Of a DNA stretch of 64,000 bases, positions 1-11,555 are shown one piece after another (positions within the stretch are counted from its first letter, which is position 1; each line of letters starts with the position of its first letter). The stretch spans positions 1,178,001 to 1,242,000 of the forward strand of contig JAJGBQ010000003.1 in assembly GCA_022457065.1 (NCBI GenBank). The letters run 5' to 3'. The stretch is from Curvularia sp. ZM96 (lineage: Eukaryota; Ascomycota; Dothideomycetes; Pleosporales; Pleosporaceae). The notes below the pieces were generated by a model. It saw nothing but the letters and a program-made list of their open reading frames with translations, searched no databases and was not told the DNA's origin. Made by a program: the position numbers and the translations under genes.

Positions 1-702
1 GGCAAGCTTGGGGCTTGGAAGCTGATGACGAACTGCCAATAGCGATTCACGTGCGGGCGTTGTAGTGATCTGCCAAGGGCTGAGAAAGGCAGCGCTGGGC
101 AGTCTGGTTCCAGGAAAGTCGCAGGGCTTCGGGGCAATCCAGGAGGGAAGACGGCGCGAGGTTGGGCCGCGCATCATAGCCGCCCAGTCTGGCCAAGATG
201 GGCCTCATGATGATTAACGGGCTAGCGGATGCACAAGCTCGCAAGCGACACGGGCAGGCGGCGCGGGGTGTGGCTCTGGAGGATTGTCTGGCTGATGCAG
301 GCGACATGCAACGCGACTGCGAAGGGCGTTGGGGGTGGGGGTCGAGGGCGAGGGGTTGAGTGATTCAAATGCACGACGCCCGCCGCCGCAGTCGTGGTTG
401 CCCGGTGCACCGCGCGCAGCGCCAGGCACGAGCCTACCTATGACGTGTGACATGGCCGTCTGCGAGACGCTCCTCGCGATGCTACCGCACACGCTGTCGC
501 TGATTCACTCCTGCTCCACCCGCTAGACAGCTGTGAGCCCTTTAAGTCGCCGGCACTGCTGGCAGCTTTCTTCCTCCTCCCTCCCAGGCATTGCCCCTTC
601 ACCGGACGTCACTTGCACCGCACAGCCCCGAGGTGCGTCGCTAGGCCCTCTAGAAGACGCAGAAGCATGCTAACCGCCTTCTAGCGTTTATGCAACCTCA
701 TC
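1..702. other. Left-edge intergenic DNA, no supported gene
   Basis: I see no coding signal, tRNA or repeat that I can support here. The stretch from about 570 to 700 is pyrimidine-rich, as fungal promoters and 5' leaders often are, and leads into the gene starting at 703. The left part could belong to a neighbour outside the window. Confidence 0.5.
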
Positions 703-1515
703 ATGACATATACCCACGCTGCAACCCAGACCGTCTGGGCGGGTATCACTAAGATGGACCTCCGTCCAGACATCCTCTTCACTGCCCCCAACACGACCAC
801 TCCGCCCGCCGAGCTGGCCTCAGAGAAGCACCCCGCCATGGACAGCATTGCAGCCACCGCCCAGCTGGGCTCCCTCGATCCACACACAAAGTCCTTCGGC
901 GGCCTGCTCCAGAAGCGTCCAAACCGTCCATCGCTGCCGACACGCATCTCTCTGCCCAATTCGGAGCTGGACGACGAGGTCCTTCCATCTCCCCCGCCCA
1001 CGCATGCTATCCTCTCCCCGCTACCCGAAGCCAACAAACTCCATGCGGGCCACACCCCGCTGATCCCTCGCGCCCTATCTCCAGCCCACGACGAAGAGCC
1101 CGTCGTTCCTCAAGCACCGCCTGCCATCGACCCCGAGGAACAAAGACATATACCGCTAGAAGACCAGCCCCTCATTGGCCCGCTGATGCTGCCCACGAAT
1201 CCCGACGAGGGCGCTAGTGACCACATAGCGTTGGATGTGCTCGACGACGTGCTCGAGAAGGTAGCCAAGGACCAGGACAGGTTCAGCAGACTCAAGGACG
1301 CACCAGAGCCCTCAGCTCCCTCGGAACCCGCACCTCTGCTAGAATCCGTAGCTCCGCCAGAGCCCACGCCTCCAGCCGTCGAGAACACAGACGTAGGCTT
1401 GCCCTTGAGTCGGAACGCATCGGGCGATTCACGCAAGTCGACACACACAGAAGTCGATGGTGTGAGGTTGAAGACTCCGCCATTGAACTTTGGCGTACCC
1501 ATAGGTCAAGTATAG
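703..1515 (+). CDS. Unknown disordered Pro/Ser/Glu-rich protein (270 aa)
   Basis: This is a single uninterrupted reading frame with an ATG at 703 and a TAG stop. I do not recognise a family. The protein is rich in proline, serine and acidic residues and is probably mostly disordered. One likely helix lies around residues 168-185, where the sequence reads LDVLDDVLEKVAKDQDRF. Ser/Thr-Pro sites are frequent, which would suit a phosphorylated adaptor, but that is only inference. There is no signal peptide or membrane segment. The codon bias (C-ending, GC-rich) matches neighbouring genes, and the frame is long for chance, so I take it as real. An internal ATG in good context follows at codon 18, so the true start could be there. 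Confidence 0.6.
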   Translation: MTYTHAATQTVWAGITKMDLRPDILFTAPNTTTPPAELASEKHPAMDSIAATAQLGSLDPHTKSFGGLLQKRPNRPSLPTRISLPNSELDDEVLPSPPPTHAILSPLPEANKLHAGHTPLIPRALSPAHDEEPVVPQAPPAIDPEEQRHIPLEDQPLIGPLMLPTNPDEGASDHIALDVLDDVLEKVAKDQDRFSRLKDAPEPSAPSEPAPLLESVAPPEPTPPAVENTDVGLPLSRNASGDSRKSTHTEVDGVRLKTPPLNFGVPIGQV

Positions 1516-2004
1516 TCTACGTCGGCTGGGACACTTCTGACGCCAACGACGACGTACCTTCAAGAATGACATTTGCACCGGATTCTCTTCATTTTGGCCC
1601 CTTTTTTTTACTTTGAATCATGAATTTAGCAAAATCATGACAAAAAAATGGGGCGTTTGAACTACAAAGAAAAGAAAAGCTGTCTTTCAAGGCTTTTTGT
1701 TTATGTATGGGCGCAGAGCGATACCCAAAAAAAACCTTTTCTGTTATGGCCCCAAGTAGAGAGGCCAACAAATAACGTGTATTCATCGCATGCAGGCTAT
1801 AGATTACCAGCCTAGCAGTCGTGGAAAGCAAAGAATAAAACAAATCATCTCAAACAATGGTCAGCAGACCCGTCTTGTCCAAATACGATTGCATGACACC
1901 AAAATCAAGGGGAAGATGTTAGGGACTGAAACACATCTATTTTCAATGCTATGATAGTCCGTTTCATTATACACGTTTTCTCATGACCCACACACACGGT
2001 GGTT
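1516..2004. other. Convergent 3' intergenic region
   Basis: This lies between two convergent genes and is AT-rich with T and A runs around 1600-1850, as expected for two facing 3' UTRs and poly(A) signals. No further gene is seen. Confidence 0.5.
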
Positions 2005-3731
2005 TTAATCATCCTGATCCCAGTTGCCCGCCTGTGCTTTTCCAGGCATCTTGGGACCACCAGCCTGCTTAGCCACAATGATCTGGTCCACGCTCAAGAC
2101 CGTCCTTGCGGCCTCAGTAGCCAACTTGATAGCCCACATCTTGCTGACCCACAGGTCGAGAATGCCTTCTGCCTTGGCATCAAGCGTACCCGTGTCGTCG
2201 CTGTTCTCAATATCGACGCCCACTGTCCACTCGTCGTCTTTTCGGTTCTTCTGTGCGGCGTGTGCTACGTACAGCTTGGCGAGGACTTCGGTTGCGTCGA
2301 GACCGGCCGACTCTGCGAGCGTACGTGGAACCACTTCAAAAGCCTCGGCGTACTTGCGGATTGAGTACTGTGCCAGACCGGGTGTCTTGTCTGCAATCGC
2401 CTTGATCCTTTCCACCAACTGCATCTCAGTTGCTCCGGCACCAGGCACTAATCGTGCGTCCCGGGTAATGGCCTTGACTACGTTGACACCGTCGTCAATG
2501 GCTCGCTCCACGTCGTCGAGGTGGTTCTGGGTGGCGCCACGTAGCACCAGGGTGGCTGTTCGTGTCTGTTCGTTCTCTTGTCGGAAGACGGTGACGCGGT
2601 CGCCGCCAATCTCAAGAGTCTCGACCACATCGATGGTTCCCATCTCATCAGGCATAGGCGCACCAAGACGAGCGAGCGGTGTAGCACCGACCACTCTGCA
2701 CAGCCGTCGCAGCTCAAACTTGGAGAGAATCTTGATAACGAGCATGTTATAGCGGTTCAGGTAGTGCATGGCCAGCTCGCCGATTGTCGATCCTGCGACA
2801 ACTACCCTCATGCCAGAGTCGTGGAGCTCCTTGATAGCCTGTTCGACTTGGTGCTCCTCACCCTTTGTGAACTCCATCATTTCCTTGGCGTTGTGTAGCA
2901 GCACAGTGCCCTTGGTTTCTGTCTGCGAAATGTCGATTGGGCACGAGAAGACTCCGACCTTGGCCTTAGTTGCCTTTTGGACGGTACCATCTGGCTGTCT
3001 CGCGAAAACCATGCCCTTGACAACCTTGCTCTGCTCCAGAGCTCCACCCATGATCTTGACGACGCGGACGTTGTCGACGTTGAAGTTGACAGGGTTCTTG
3101 GGGAGGACGGCGAGGACGGCTTCGGCAACGAGGTCGGCGAGGAAGTCTTCGCTGCCGGACTGTTTGGCGGCAACGACAGTGCGGATGGCCTTGCTGAGTT
3201 GCTCTTGTGACCAGATATCTTCGACCTTGTCGCACACGAGTTCCTCGAGTGTCTGTAGAGCGGCAAGTTGTGCCTTCTCGTAGCCCAAGACAATGTCACT
3301 TGTCTTCAAGCCCATTCTTATCAACTCTTCTGCCTTCTTGAGCAGCTCACCAGCCAGAATGATGACAAAGTTTGTCGCATCGCCCATCTCTGCCTCTTGC
3401 TGCTGGCTGGCCATGACCAGAAGCTTGGCTGCTGGGTGTACAACCTCAAGTTCGCGCAGTATTGTTGCCGCATCCGAGGTGAGGATCATCTTCTGGAGGT
3501 GGTTTATGACAATCTTGTTGCGGCCATAGGGACCGAGAGACGTCTGGACCGTCTGGGAAATCGTCCGGCAGGCATCGATGTTGCGAATGACGGCGCCATC
3601 TTCGGCATCGTAGCTGTTGCGGGGTGGTGAGCTGGGTGTTTATAGTGATTGCGGGGTTGTGTCAGGGCTTACTTCTGGTAGCCTTGCTTGAAGAGGCCGG
3701 CATTGGGGGCGTTAGGTATCGAGAGAGACAT
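2005..3731 (-). CDS. CCT8: T-complex protein 1 subunit theta (CCT8)
   Basis: This is the theta subunit of the cytosolic chaperonin TRiC/CCT, which folds actin, tubulin and WD40 proteins in an ATP-driven double ring. The two exons are 3673..3731 and 2005..3613, with a 59-nt intron (GTAAGC...CAG), giving 555 aa. The N-terminus reads MSLSIPNAPNAGLFKQGYQ, which closely resembles fungal CCT8. The nucleotide-binding motifs are visible: SLGPYGRNK at about 45-53, SDAATILREL at about 66-75 and GDATNF at about 97-102. The catalytic-side VPGAGATE motif lies in the C-terminal half. The protein ends in a short acidic tail, WDQDD. Length is normal for the family. It is divergent from the mL46 gene, with about 740 bp between the starts. 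Confidence 0.96.
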
Positions 3732-4475
3732 TTCGGCCGTATGCGAGGGGTATCTGGATTGTGGTGGTTACCTGAGCCCAAAGCTCTGCGCGGCGAGAAC
3801 GCGTCAAGTCCCAAATTTCGGTGCCAAGACTTGGGGATCGGGGCAAGAAAAGACCGACAGTTCACGGCATACAACTCGCATAGTTGCAAACTGGCATATG
3901 CATTATCACAGGCTGTTCATGTCGCAAGCACAAGACAAAAGACCTAGCCATCTCTAGTCGTCTGGGGAACTTGGGCTTCGCAACCAAGGCCAAATGCTGC
4001 CCTGACTTTAACAGCTCGAGGCGCGACCAGCAGGACCTCAGATGGAAAGCAGGACTCGTACGAAGACAGAGCGCATAGCTGCAGAGACGCATTTGACGTC
4101 CTCTATTCAAGGGCAAGACATCTGACATAGAGTCGTGTATACATTATGTCTTCGAGCGCATGCAAGGATGTGAGCAGTGACTATCTAACTGTACTCTGGA
4201 GAACTTGTGAGGGTACCGCTAGCGAATTTAGACTGCTCGACTTCTTCTGGGCACCATAATAATGGCCAACATCTCATGAGAGTGCGAGGATGCTGGAGAT
4301 AAGGAAAAGTGCCGTGAAGAGGAAACGAACAAGTCGGCGCTCGAAGAAAAGTTATTCGCACGTCGGCCGCTTAGGTAATGCGGAGCTAGGCCGAAAGCAC
4401 TTCCGCTCCCCGAACTTTTCCAACGTCTGAGATGGCCGCCGCAGCATCGTAATTCGGCCAAGCGCTTCGGGAGAC
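3732..4475. promoter_or_regulatory. Divergent promoter region, CCT8 / mL46
   Basis: This 744-bp gap separates the start codons of two divergent genes (CCT8 leftward, mL46 rightward), so it should hold both promoters and 5' leaders. I see no specific operator that I can name. No credible additional gene is present. Confidence 0.5.
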
Positions 4476-5602
4476 ATGAACGCCGGACAGCAGACGACGA
4501 GGCGTCTGGCCTCGAGAGCGGGTATGCAAGGCAATTGGCATTGGCATTGGACGCACCCGGAATGCTGACGAACCAAGGTCCTTCGATATGTCGCTCTTGT
4601 AGAGACACAATCACCCGCACCTATGCATCCGCCGCCGCTGCAGCCGTACAAACCGAGGACCAGGTCGCTCAACATATCCCGCCAGTTGCTCAAATCTCTC
4701 CCTCTACCTCATACGCCGTGAACGCTGGAGTTGTCCTTTCCCGCCCTCCACAAATAACACGCGACCTGCACCCATTCGAAGCCGCCTTTTTCCTCTACCA
4801 AAGACGTCTCAACGAACGACTCGCACTCCCGTTTACACGATACTTTTATGTCAAGAAGCGGACACCGGCCGATCTCGAATGGAAGAGGAAAATGAAGCAA
4901 CGTCTGACCCCCGCCCGCGATATTGGACGGTACAAGGGTTACGGAGAAGAGGCTTGGAACGACGAATTGCTTGTCGGCGCGCCAGAGAGCGATTTCGAGC
5001 ATCAGGTCTCCAAGTTGATAGAGGATGCTGAGCAATCTGGTCTGGAAGATGCGCCAGACACCACAGGCGCAAAGAAGGTGGAGCGCGAGCCTGTGGAAAG
5101 GCCAATGCCCCGAGTGACAGAGGCAGACAAGAAGAATGACACCAAGAGCCTGAACCGCGCGCTACAAAGGACGCTGTATCTTCTTGTGAGGAACAAGGAG
5201 GGCCAATGGCAGTTCCCACAGGATCAATTGAAGGACGAGCACCTGCATGGGGTATGACCCCACCTCAGCTACAACCAAGAGAAAAGCATGCTAACAATAT
5301 CCTAGGCTGCCAACCGCATCATCACCGGCACTGGCGGCGTAAACATGAACACCTGGCTCGTCGGCCATGTACCAATCGGTCACCACCAATTGGATTATCC
5401 CGAGCCGCGACCCGTTGGAAACCTCAAGGAGTACGGCGCAAAGACTTTTTTCATGAAGGCGCGCATCATGGCCGGCCAAGTCAACTTGAAAGAAAACAAG
5501 TTCGGCCTCCAGGACTTCAAGTGGCTCGCCAAAGACGAGTTGAAAAAGGAGGTCGATGGTAGCTATTGGAAATCCATTAAGAACATGCTTGCCGAGCGGT
5601 GA
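4476..5602 (+). CDS. MRPL17: Mitochondrial large-subunit ribosomal protein mL46
   Basis: This is a structural protein of the mitochondrial 54S ribosomal subunit (mL46; yeast Mrpl17), with a Nudix-like fold in the family. I model three exons: 4476..4521, 4578..5251 and 5306..5602, giving 338 aa. The first intron is 56 nt (GTATGC ... CTGAC ... AAG). Splicing it joins a basic start, MNAGQQTTRRLASRAG, to PSICRSCRDTITR, which makes a convincing mitochondrial presequence. Reading through the intron hits a stop. The second intron is 54 nt (GTATGA ... CTAAC ... TAG). The mature part contains HPFEAAFFLYQRRLNERLALPFTRYFYVKKRT and a C-terminal NMNTWLVGHVPIGH block typical of the family. The symbol is given by yeast homology. 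Confidence 0.9.
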
Positions 5603-6098
5603 GGTTACTGTGCCCTGCATCGCGCATGGCATGATGAATGTAGATGATATGCAACATGTACCAAGTTTTGTACCATTACGTATAGTATTCAGGAATATTG
5701 GACAGTGAGTTGTGCAGTAAGACTCTACGGCCGCATCTGCCATCAGTGTGAAACTTGCCGAATTGCAAGTAGACTAAGTCAGTTCCTTTGTTGGCGGTCT
5801 GTCGACGTGCGTGTAGAGTCTTTATCAGCAATCTAATCCTTTCCCTACATAACGGTAAGATGGATTGTCCTACACATTGCGACCCGCCAAGGGAAACTAA
5901 AACGTCTTCTGCGAAGTCTGACACGTGCTCGATGCGAGGTAGCCAAGCTGACACAGACCTCTCCTAATTCTTGAGATGTAGAACCCCATGGGTATGAGCC
6001 TTCAGTATTGAAGAAGCCATCCCAGGTTGACATGTGGTATCAAGGAATGAAACTTTTAAAATCTCTTGCCTCATAACCTGTTAGAACCTTGAACGAGA
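5603..6098. other. Convergent intergenic region
   Basis: These are the 3' flanks of the convergent mL46 and Zn2Cys6 genes. No gene, tRNA or repeat is recognised. Confidence 0.5.
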
Positions 6099-8153
6099 TC
6101 ATCTACTCGCACCCCCATTCCAAACGTTAACCAAATCATCCAAGATCGAGAGCGACGGAAATTTGCTAATGCCCAAGACCGTTCTCAGAATCTTGAGTAT
6201 TTCCTCTTGTCTCTCTTTCGTCTCAGCGCACAATGCAGCTAGTTCCACATCAGTACACACGCAATGCCAATGAGTTGTGGTATACTCACCCGCGTATATA
6301 GCTTGGAAGCTGACAAACGCCGACGGCATATTCTGCGACTGCTCGGCTATAGCGATACCGCATACGATCGAGGTGCTTTCGTGAAGCAGCTTGAAGCGAG
6401 TTTGGTATGTGTTGAGACCGCCGGTAGAAGGTTGGTTGAGCAAGACAATGATTCGTGCAAAGTGGTAGGTTTGGATAGCTGCTGCATGTGCAGGAGGATG
6501 GATCCAAATAGGTTGAATTTGATTTGTGGGTAGCAGAGAAGGTGGGGATTTTGCTTCAGGTGCAGATGCAATAGGAATGGGCTCGAATGACGGTGGGAGG
6601 AGCTGCTTCCATGCATCCAGCATTCGCAAGAGAGTTTCCCCGGCTTCAATATATCCAGCAATGTCATCTTGTTTTGGTGTTGCTGCAAACTGTACGCATT
6701 TAGCAGCGATATATATGATGCGTGTCGCCAGCCCTTCGGACGAAAGTGCTGCCATTGGAGTCTTGGGCTGGTGAATAGTCAGTGCCGGTCGCCCGGTCCA
6801 GAATGCCGCCCATATGTCTTGTCGTAGCCATGCCCACCAAACAGCTCTTTGCAACCCGTTGCTAGATTCGCCGCTGGTATCCGAGTTACGCTGGATCCAA
6901 AAGGCTCCTCGTAAGTGACGATCCCAATTACTGTGATCGGGGTTTCCAACCGTTCCGAACATTTCATAGGTCGAGATCATGATACCAGTTGTCAGAATTT
7001 CATGCGAGCTGGTATACGACTGATACAGCAGGTTTTGTGAGATGTAGTGTAAAGTCTCATAGTAAAATTGCTCGGCGGCCCTTCGTGTAGTTGCTGACTT
7101 GTTAGAGCCGGACGCAGGTGTGCCTGATTGTACATCGGATTCAGCATCGCTAGCAACCTTCTGGTCCTGATAGAGAGCCAAGTGACATGCACCCACCGCT
7201 AGGATCGACTTGAGCAAACCCACATTACGCAGGGCCAGATGTGGTACCACGCTGGCAAAATGTTTTTCAGGATCAAACAAATCCAGTATAGGTGCTACCA
7301 CAGTCACAAAATGTTCGAAATATATCACCTCTTCTTTTTTGAGCTCGATTCTCGTCTCTGTATTCCATGGTTGTATCGAAATTGTCATTGACGGGACATT
7401 GACGTTGTTGAAAAGACTGTCCCCGGCTTCTAAAGCAACAGATTGCCGAGGAGATTGTCTTCTCGATAGACTGGAGATATCAAAGTCCCAACGACTACTT
7501 TGAGATTGCTCCTGCATGCTGCTAATAGCGTCTTCTGCAAGAAGGTCATACCTATAAAGGATTAGTCTTCTATCAGCCTTGTGGATTAATCAGCGGTACC
7601 ATTCAACGGGCCCGAAAGTGGGTGTCAAGCTATCCCCAAAAGTAAAGAGACTGTCGTCAAGCATGAAACTATCGTCAGGGATGATGTTATCCGGGAGCAC
7701 TGAATGTCCGGTGGGGAATGGTATCCACGCTTGGACAGGGCCCACAGGCTCTGAGCTTAGTGTGTTCTGTGGTATTGAAGCGCTCGTCTCGGGCTCACTG
7801 TTTGGCGGCATTTCAGCAGTGTCAGCTCGGTCTTCTTCTGGTTTGTGAGCACTCAACGCCCTCGGTCGCCGAGGTGCAGAGTGTTTTTCAGCATAGACAC
7901 ACTCGCGACTGACTCTCGCGCAATTATGACAGTTAGGTCGACCTTCATCGCACTTTACCCGGCGTTTGCGGCATGTCAGACTGCCAGGGGTCAGTAAATG
8001 CCATGAATCCCATAATGTTGCAATGGTTTAAAGTATCATTAGCTCATGTTAGTTGTATCCTAAATAAAACGTTGGGCTATTTCCTGGACGCAGATGCATC
8101 TACAAAACATACCAGCCCGTAGAGGTCCTCAATCCTCGCGATTTAGAAGGCAT
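6099..8153 (-). CDS. Zn(II)2Cys6 fungal transcription factor
   Basis: This is a nuclear DNA-binding regulator whose target genes cannot be read from the sequence. Exons are 8113..8153, 7600..7980, 6290..7551 and 6099..6238, giving 607 aa. The first intron splits the first zinc-binding cysteine (TG|T). Splicing gives the binuclear cluster C-L-T-C-RKRRVKC-DEGRPNC-HNC-ARVSREC at residues 14-40, a full set of six cysteines. The second intron restores VEWYDLLAEDAI, a motif commonly seen after the linker in this family. The rest resembles the fungal-specific transcription factor domain, including the stretch HLRGAFWIQRNS. A 51-nt segment at 6239..6289 keeps frame but has GTGAGT, a TACTGAT branch site and TAG, so I treat it as an intron. 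If it is retained the protein is 624 aa. Confidence 0.88.
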
Positions 8154-8697
8154 ATCTCCAAGGTTGCGTGGTACATAAATGGAGGCTATTGCGTAGGAAG
8201 ATCGTGTCGAGCCGAGGATAGGCGGGCTCGATGCGGGCACCTTGTTCAAATACGACTTAGGAAGACGCACGGAAGCTAACCGCAATCGCGTGAGCAAATC
8301 TGCGGAGACGCCCCTCGTTCGGCTCGGTGCAGCATGACTCGAAGTGTGGGGAAGCAAGACGAAGGCGTTGAGAGCGTGTGACCTCGTGGGGATGAGATGG
8401 ATTGCTGTCAGCTTCAAGTTTCATGCGGAAGACGCCAGGGTTATTGGCGTGGAGATATCACGTGGAGTATCCTTATGCGTCCTATAAGCGCTAAGTCAAA
8501 CCCCATCGCGTTATGTTTTTAAACTTTGACAGTCGGAAACATCGGCATAAGAAGCAGGACTTATAATATTATGGCTTATAGTGCAGTGATGACAGGCTTT
8601 GTATCGTCCGTATCTGGATTCACTGACAGAAACAGTCATATCCAACAGGATATAGAGTAATGTACAACGAGGACAACACAACATCATCCAAAGCTTT
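8154..8697. promoter_or_regulatory. Promoter region of the Zn2Cys6 gene / 3' flank of the Acinus-like gene
   Basis: Both flanking genes run leftward, so this 544-bp gap holds the regulator's promoter and the 3' UTR of the upstream gene. Nothing further is recognised. Confidence 0.4.
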
Positions 8698-10737
8698 TTA
8701 TCCTCTCCATGTATCGCCTCCTCTGCCGCGAAATCCGCCTCCCCTTCGTCCTCGGAACCCTCCTCTGCCACCTCTGTACCCTTCACTCCATGGGCCGCGA
8801 TCCTCACCAACCTCTACGATGCGGTCATCCTCATCGAAACTGTACTTATATTTCATCTCAGTCTTGATGCCCCTTCCCTTCCTGATCTCACCTGGTGTCC
8901 AGTCTCGGCTTGTCTCGGCATCCAGTTCTTTCAACCTTATCTCTGAAATTTCATCCGAGACGGGGAGGTAAAACAATTGTGGTTTTGCTTGTGTCGATTC
9001 GAAGAGTTCATGAAGCGTTTTGAAAGAGGCCTCAGTATTCTGACGGGAATTATCCGTTGGTGCCGAGTGTTGCTGTTGGACAGATGGACGCCGCATGTTG
9101 TCACTTCCACGTGGACCTCTTGGGGCGTTTGTGGGAGCGCTTGAACCGACTTCCTGGAACACTGCCGTCACTGTGCCATCGCTGGATTCAGGATATATGA
9201 CCTCGAAGCGTTTCGGATTGGTAGGTCTTCCACTGGCACGGGCTTCTTTCTCCGCAGCCACTGCATCTTCCTCTTCTTTGATCCAGCTTTCAACGCTTTC
9301 CTCTGGAATAAAATCCACCCACAGTTCTTTTCTCATTCCCTCGGGTGGCCATATCGAGCCATGCAGAGATGCTCGTACTCGCGATGCGGCAGTTTTCGTA
9401 CTGAACAGGACAAGGGCATGTGTCTTCATTGCATCTAAGAAAAGATTTTTGACGATCGTAGGGTCGGGTGAGCTGGAAGGCGGAGAGGCGATAGACACCA
9501 AGTGTGCACGCAATGGTTCCGGACGCAATGGACGCATAAAGTTGCGAATATATAGAGCAGATGTCACCGGGTGGAGTGCGGGTACTGTTGGTCTGTCATC
9601 GGTCAAGGCCTCCTGTGGCGTTTCGTTGTCGCTAGACTTTACCAAGTCTTTGTATCGAGCTGACTTTTCTTTTCTTTCACGTTTAATATCAGCTTCAGCC
9701 GCTGGAGGATCTGTTACCACTGGTGGATCGTGTTTGCCGTTTGTTTGGTCGTGCTGAACATCTGCCATATGTTCTACATCCTCCTCTTCCGATCTTTGCT
9801 CCATAACCACATCCCCATCCTCTTTCAGGTGTACCTCAGGCGCGGGATCTTGGCTTTGTCTATGCTTTTTCGCCCTGATTTCCTCCATATCCATTTCCGG
9901 TGTGTCGCTGCGCCTTTTTCGTTTCTTAGAGTCGGCTTCGAGTTCTTCAGTGTTGAGTCGGGATGTTTCGTCTAGCGAATTCTCAGGACCAGTAGCAAGA
10001 TCTGGCCTTTCTACTGATTCCTGTTCATTGGATGTGACCGAAGGTGGTTTCTCGTCCATCGTGACGTCTTCTGAGCCTCTGGGTACCTCGGAGCCATGGT
10101 GTGCCAATCGTAAGGCTTCAGCAGCCGGTCCGGGAGCTTCCGGAAGTTCACCTTGGGCAGTTTCTTCGCTCTTCTCGCCCTCAGCCTCTGCATCCGCTGG
10201 CTCAGTAACCTTTGGGCCCACCACCTCATCGGGATCTGCAGGTGGTGGATTGAAGATTCCCGCCGGTTGTATTGAGCCCGGCTCATCATCTTTAGTGACT
10301 GGTTCCGCTGGCTGTTCGATTGCCTGAGTCCGATCTGGTGGCGGAACATCGCTATCTATGTGTGATATGGTCTCTGGTAAGGAGTCTGTCGTCGCAGCAG
10401 GTACGGGCTCGGCCTGAGCTTCGGGTTCGGGTTGCGCTTCAGGTTCTGCAGTCGCGTAAGTTATACATTGTGTGCCATTTTCGGGCGCATAAATACCTCC
10501 GGCTTCTGCCAGCGCAACTTCAGGGACTCCGGCTTCGGAAGCTGTTTGGTTCTCCTCTACTTTCTCCTCAGCCGTTGAGGCTGTCTTGGGCGGCCCATTG
10601 GACGATTCAAGAGCGCCATCTGCCTCCTCAAGTTTTTCGATAATTTGTGCCTTTCGCGTCAGGCCTGTGCTCGGTATGCCCCGATCTTTCAATATCTGTC
10701 GCAGCTGCGCGACCGTCTGTTTGTTGTAGTCCGCCAT
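8698..10737 (-). CDS. Acinus-like SAP/RRM protein with RSB motif
   Basis: A nuclear RNA-binding protein resembling Acinus, the scaffold of the ASAP complex (with RNPS1 and SAP18) that joins splicing factors and the exon junction complex. It is one 679-aa exon. A SAP domain occupies residues 1-40 (QTVAQLRQILKDRGIPSTGL). A long acidic, Pro/Glu-rich linker follows, with a nuclear localisation signal KKRKRR at 271-276. An RRM-like fold lies at about 392-480 (SALYIRNFMRPL ... LWVDFIPEE). The RNPS1/SAP18-binding motif is at 572-596, with core LHELFESTQAKPQLFYLPV. The tail from 654 to 675 is RGG-rich. The order SAP, RRM, RSB is diagnostic. In other lineages the C-terminus is RS-rich; here it is RGG-rich. 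Confidence 0.87.
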   Translation of the reverse strand: MADYNKQTVAQLRQILKDRGIPSTGLTRKAQIIEKLEEADGALESSNGPPKTASTAEEKVEENQTASEAGVPEVALAEAGGIYAPENGTQCITYATAEPEAQPEPEAQAEPVPAATTDSLPETISHIDSDVPPPDRTQAIEQPAEPVTKDDEPGSIQPAGIFNPPPADPDEVVGPKVTEPADAEAEGEKSEETAQGELPEAPGPAAEALRLAHHGSEVPRGSEDVTMDEKPPSVTSNEQESVERPDLATGPENSLDETSRLNTEELEADSKKRKRRSDTPEMDMEEIRAKKHRQSQDPAPEVHLKEDGDVVMEQRSEEEDVEHMADVQHDQTNGKHDPPVVTDPPAAEADIKRERKEKSARYKDLVKSSDNETPQEALTDDRPTVPALHPVTSALYIRNFMRPLRPEPLRAHLVSIASPPSSSPDPTIVKNLFLDAMKTHALVLFSTKTAASRVRASLHGSIWPPEGMRKELWVDFIPEESVESWIKEEEDAVAAEKEARASGRPTNPKRFEVIYPESSDGTVTAVFQEVGSSAPTNAPRGPRGSDNMRRPSVQQQHSAPTDNSRQNTEASFKTLHELFESTQAKPQLFYLPVSDEISEIRLKELDAETSRDWTPGEIRKGRGIKTEMKYKYSFDEDDRIVEVGEDRGPWSEGYRGGRGGFRGRRGGGFRGRGGDTWRG

Positions 10738-11555
10738 TATCGATCAAATCACTCCACTCAATGGCAGATAGTTTAGCAGAATAGTGGTCGCATAAGGGAT
10801 TAAAAGTAGATGGAAATCTGACTTCGTAAAAAAGATACGTGGGAGAAGAAAGAGTGGAATCGCGACTAGGCTGGCTCAAACGTCACAGTTCAGTGAGATT
10901 CGGGCGCGTCACGCTAGTGTCTTGGCATACAGGTGTGGCTCGTGCGTGGCCTGCATATGCGGAGAAGGCTTGCATTAGGGTCTTCGGGGTACTCAGGGAT
11001 TGAAATCATTGTCAATGAAAAAGCATACCGAGATTCATGTGCAAGAAAAGAACTGGCTTGGAAACTTACGGCTCCGGCTTGGACTAGCCACAGTTCGTCT
11101 GATAGAAATCCTAAGGAAAGATCCAAGAATGCAAGGAATAAATCTTTGCTGTTGACACAATTCTGCAGCCCGCAACCTTGACCTAGAGAATATACTTGAT
11201 TTTGTCATGAAGAAACTATAGGTTTAAGCTGGTGACTGTGGTAAATGTATAAAGGTCTTAAAACAAATGAATTTACCTTTCGAGTCAGCATGTGACAATT
11301 TCCAGCCCACTTCTGGGCGCAATACCCTTGTTATATTGTGCAAGTAACCCAAAATACCTAATCTTGAACAACTTGGTTCCACCAATGTCTTGGAGCTTAC
11401 ATATATACCTAGGTAGCAGTCTAGCTCAACTTTGATAGTGTTGAAGTCCGTTGAGTCAGGCGCCTCCCTTGGCTTGGCGAACTTGACTAGCAGCGCAAAG
11501 AATTCCATCCTCACCCAACAGCTGAACATCCTCTATCGTCCCGCAAATGTGACCA
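10738..11555. promoter_or_regulatory. Divergent promoter region, Acinus-like / MTG1
   Basis: This 818-bp gap lies between divergent start codons. No gene or named regulatory motif is supported within it. Confidence 0.45.

Noticed and set aside
2024..3283. Long open frames on the plus strand opposite CCT8
   Set aside because: They are shadows of the GC-rich CCT8 coding sequence with no domain of their own.
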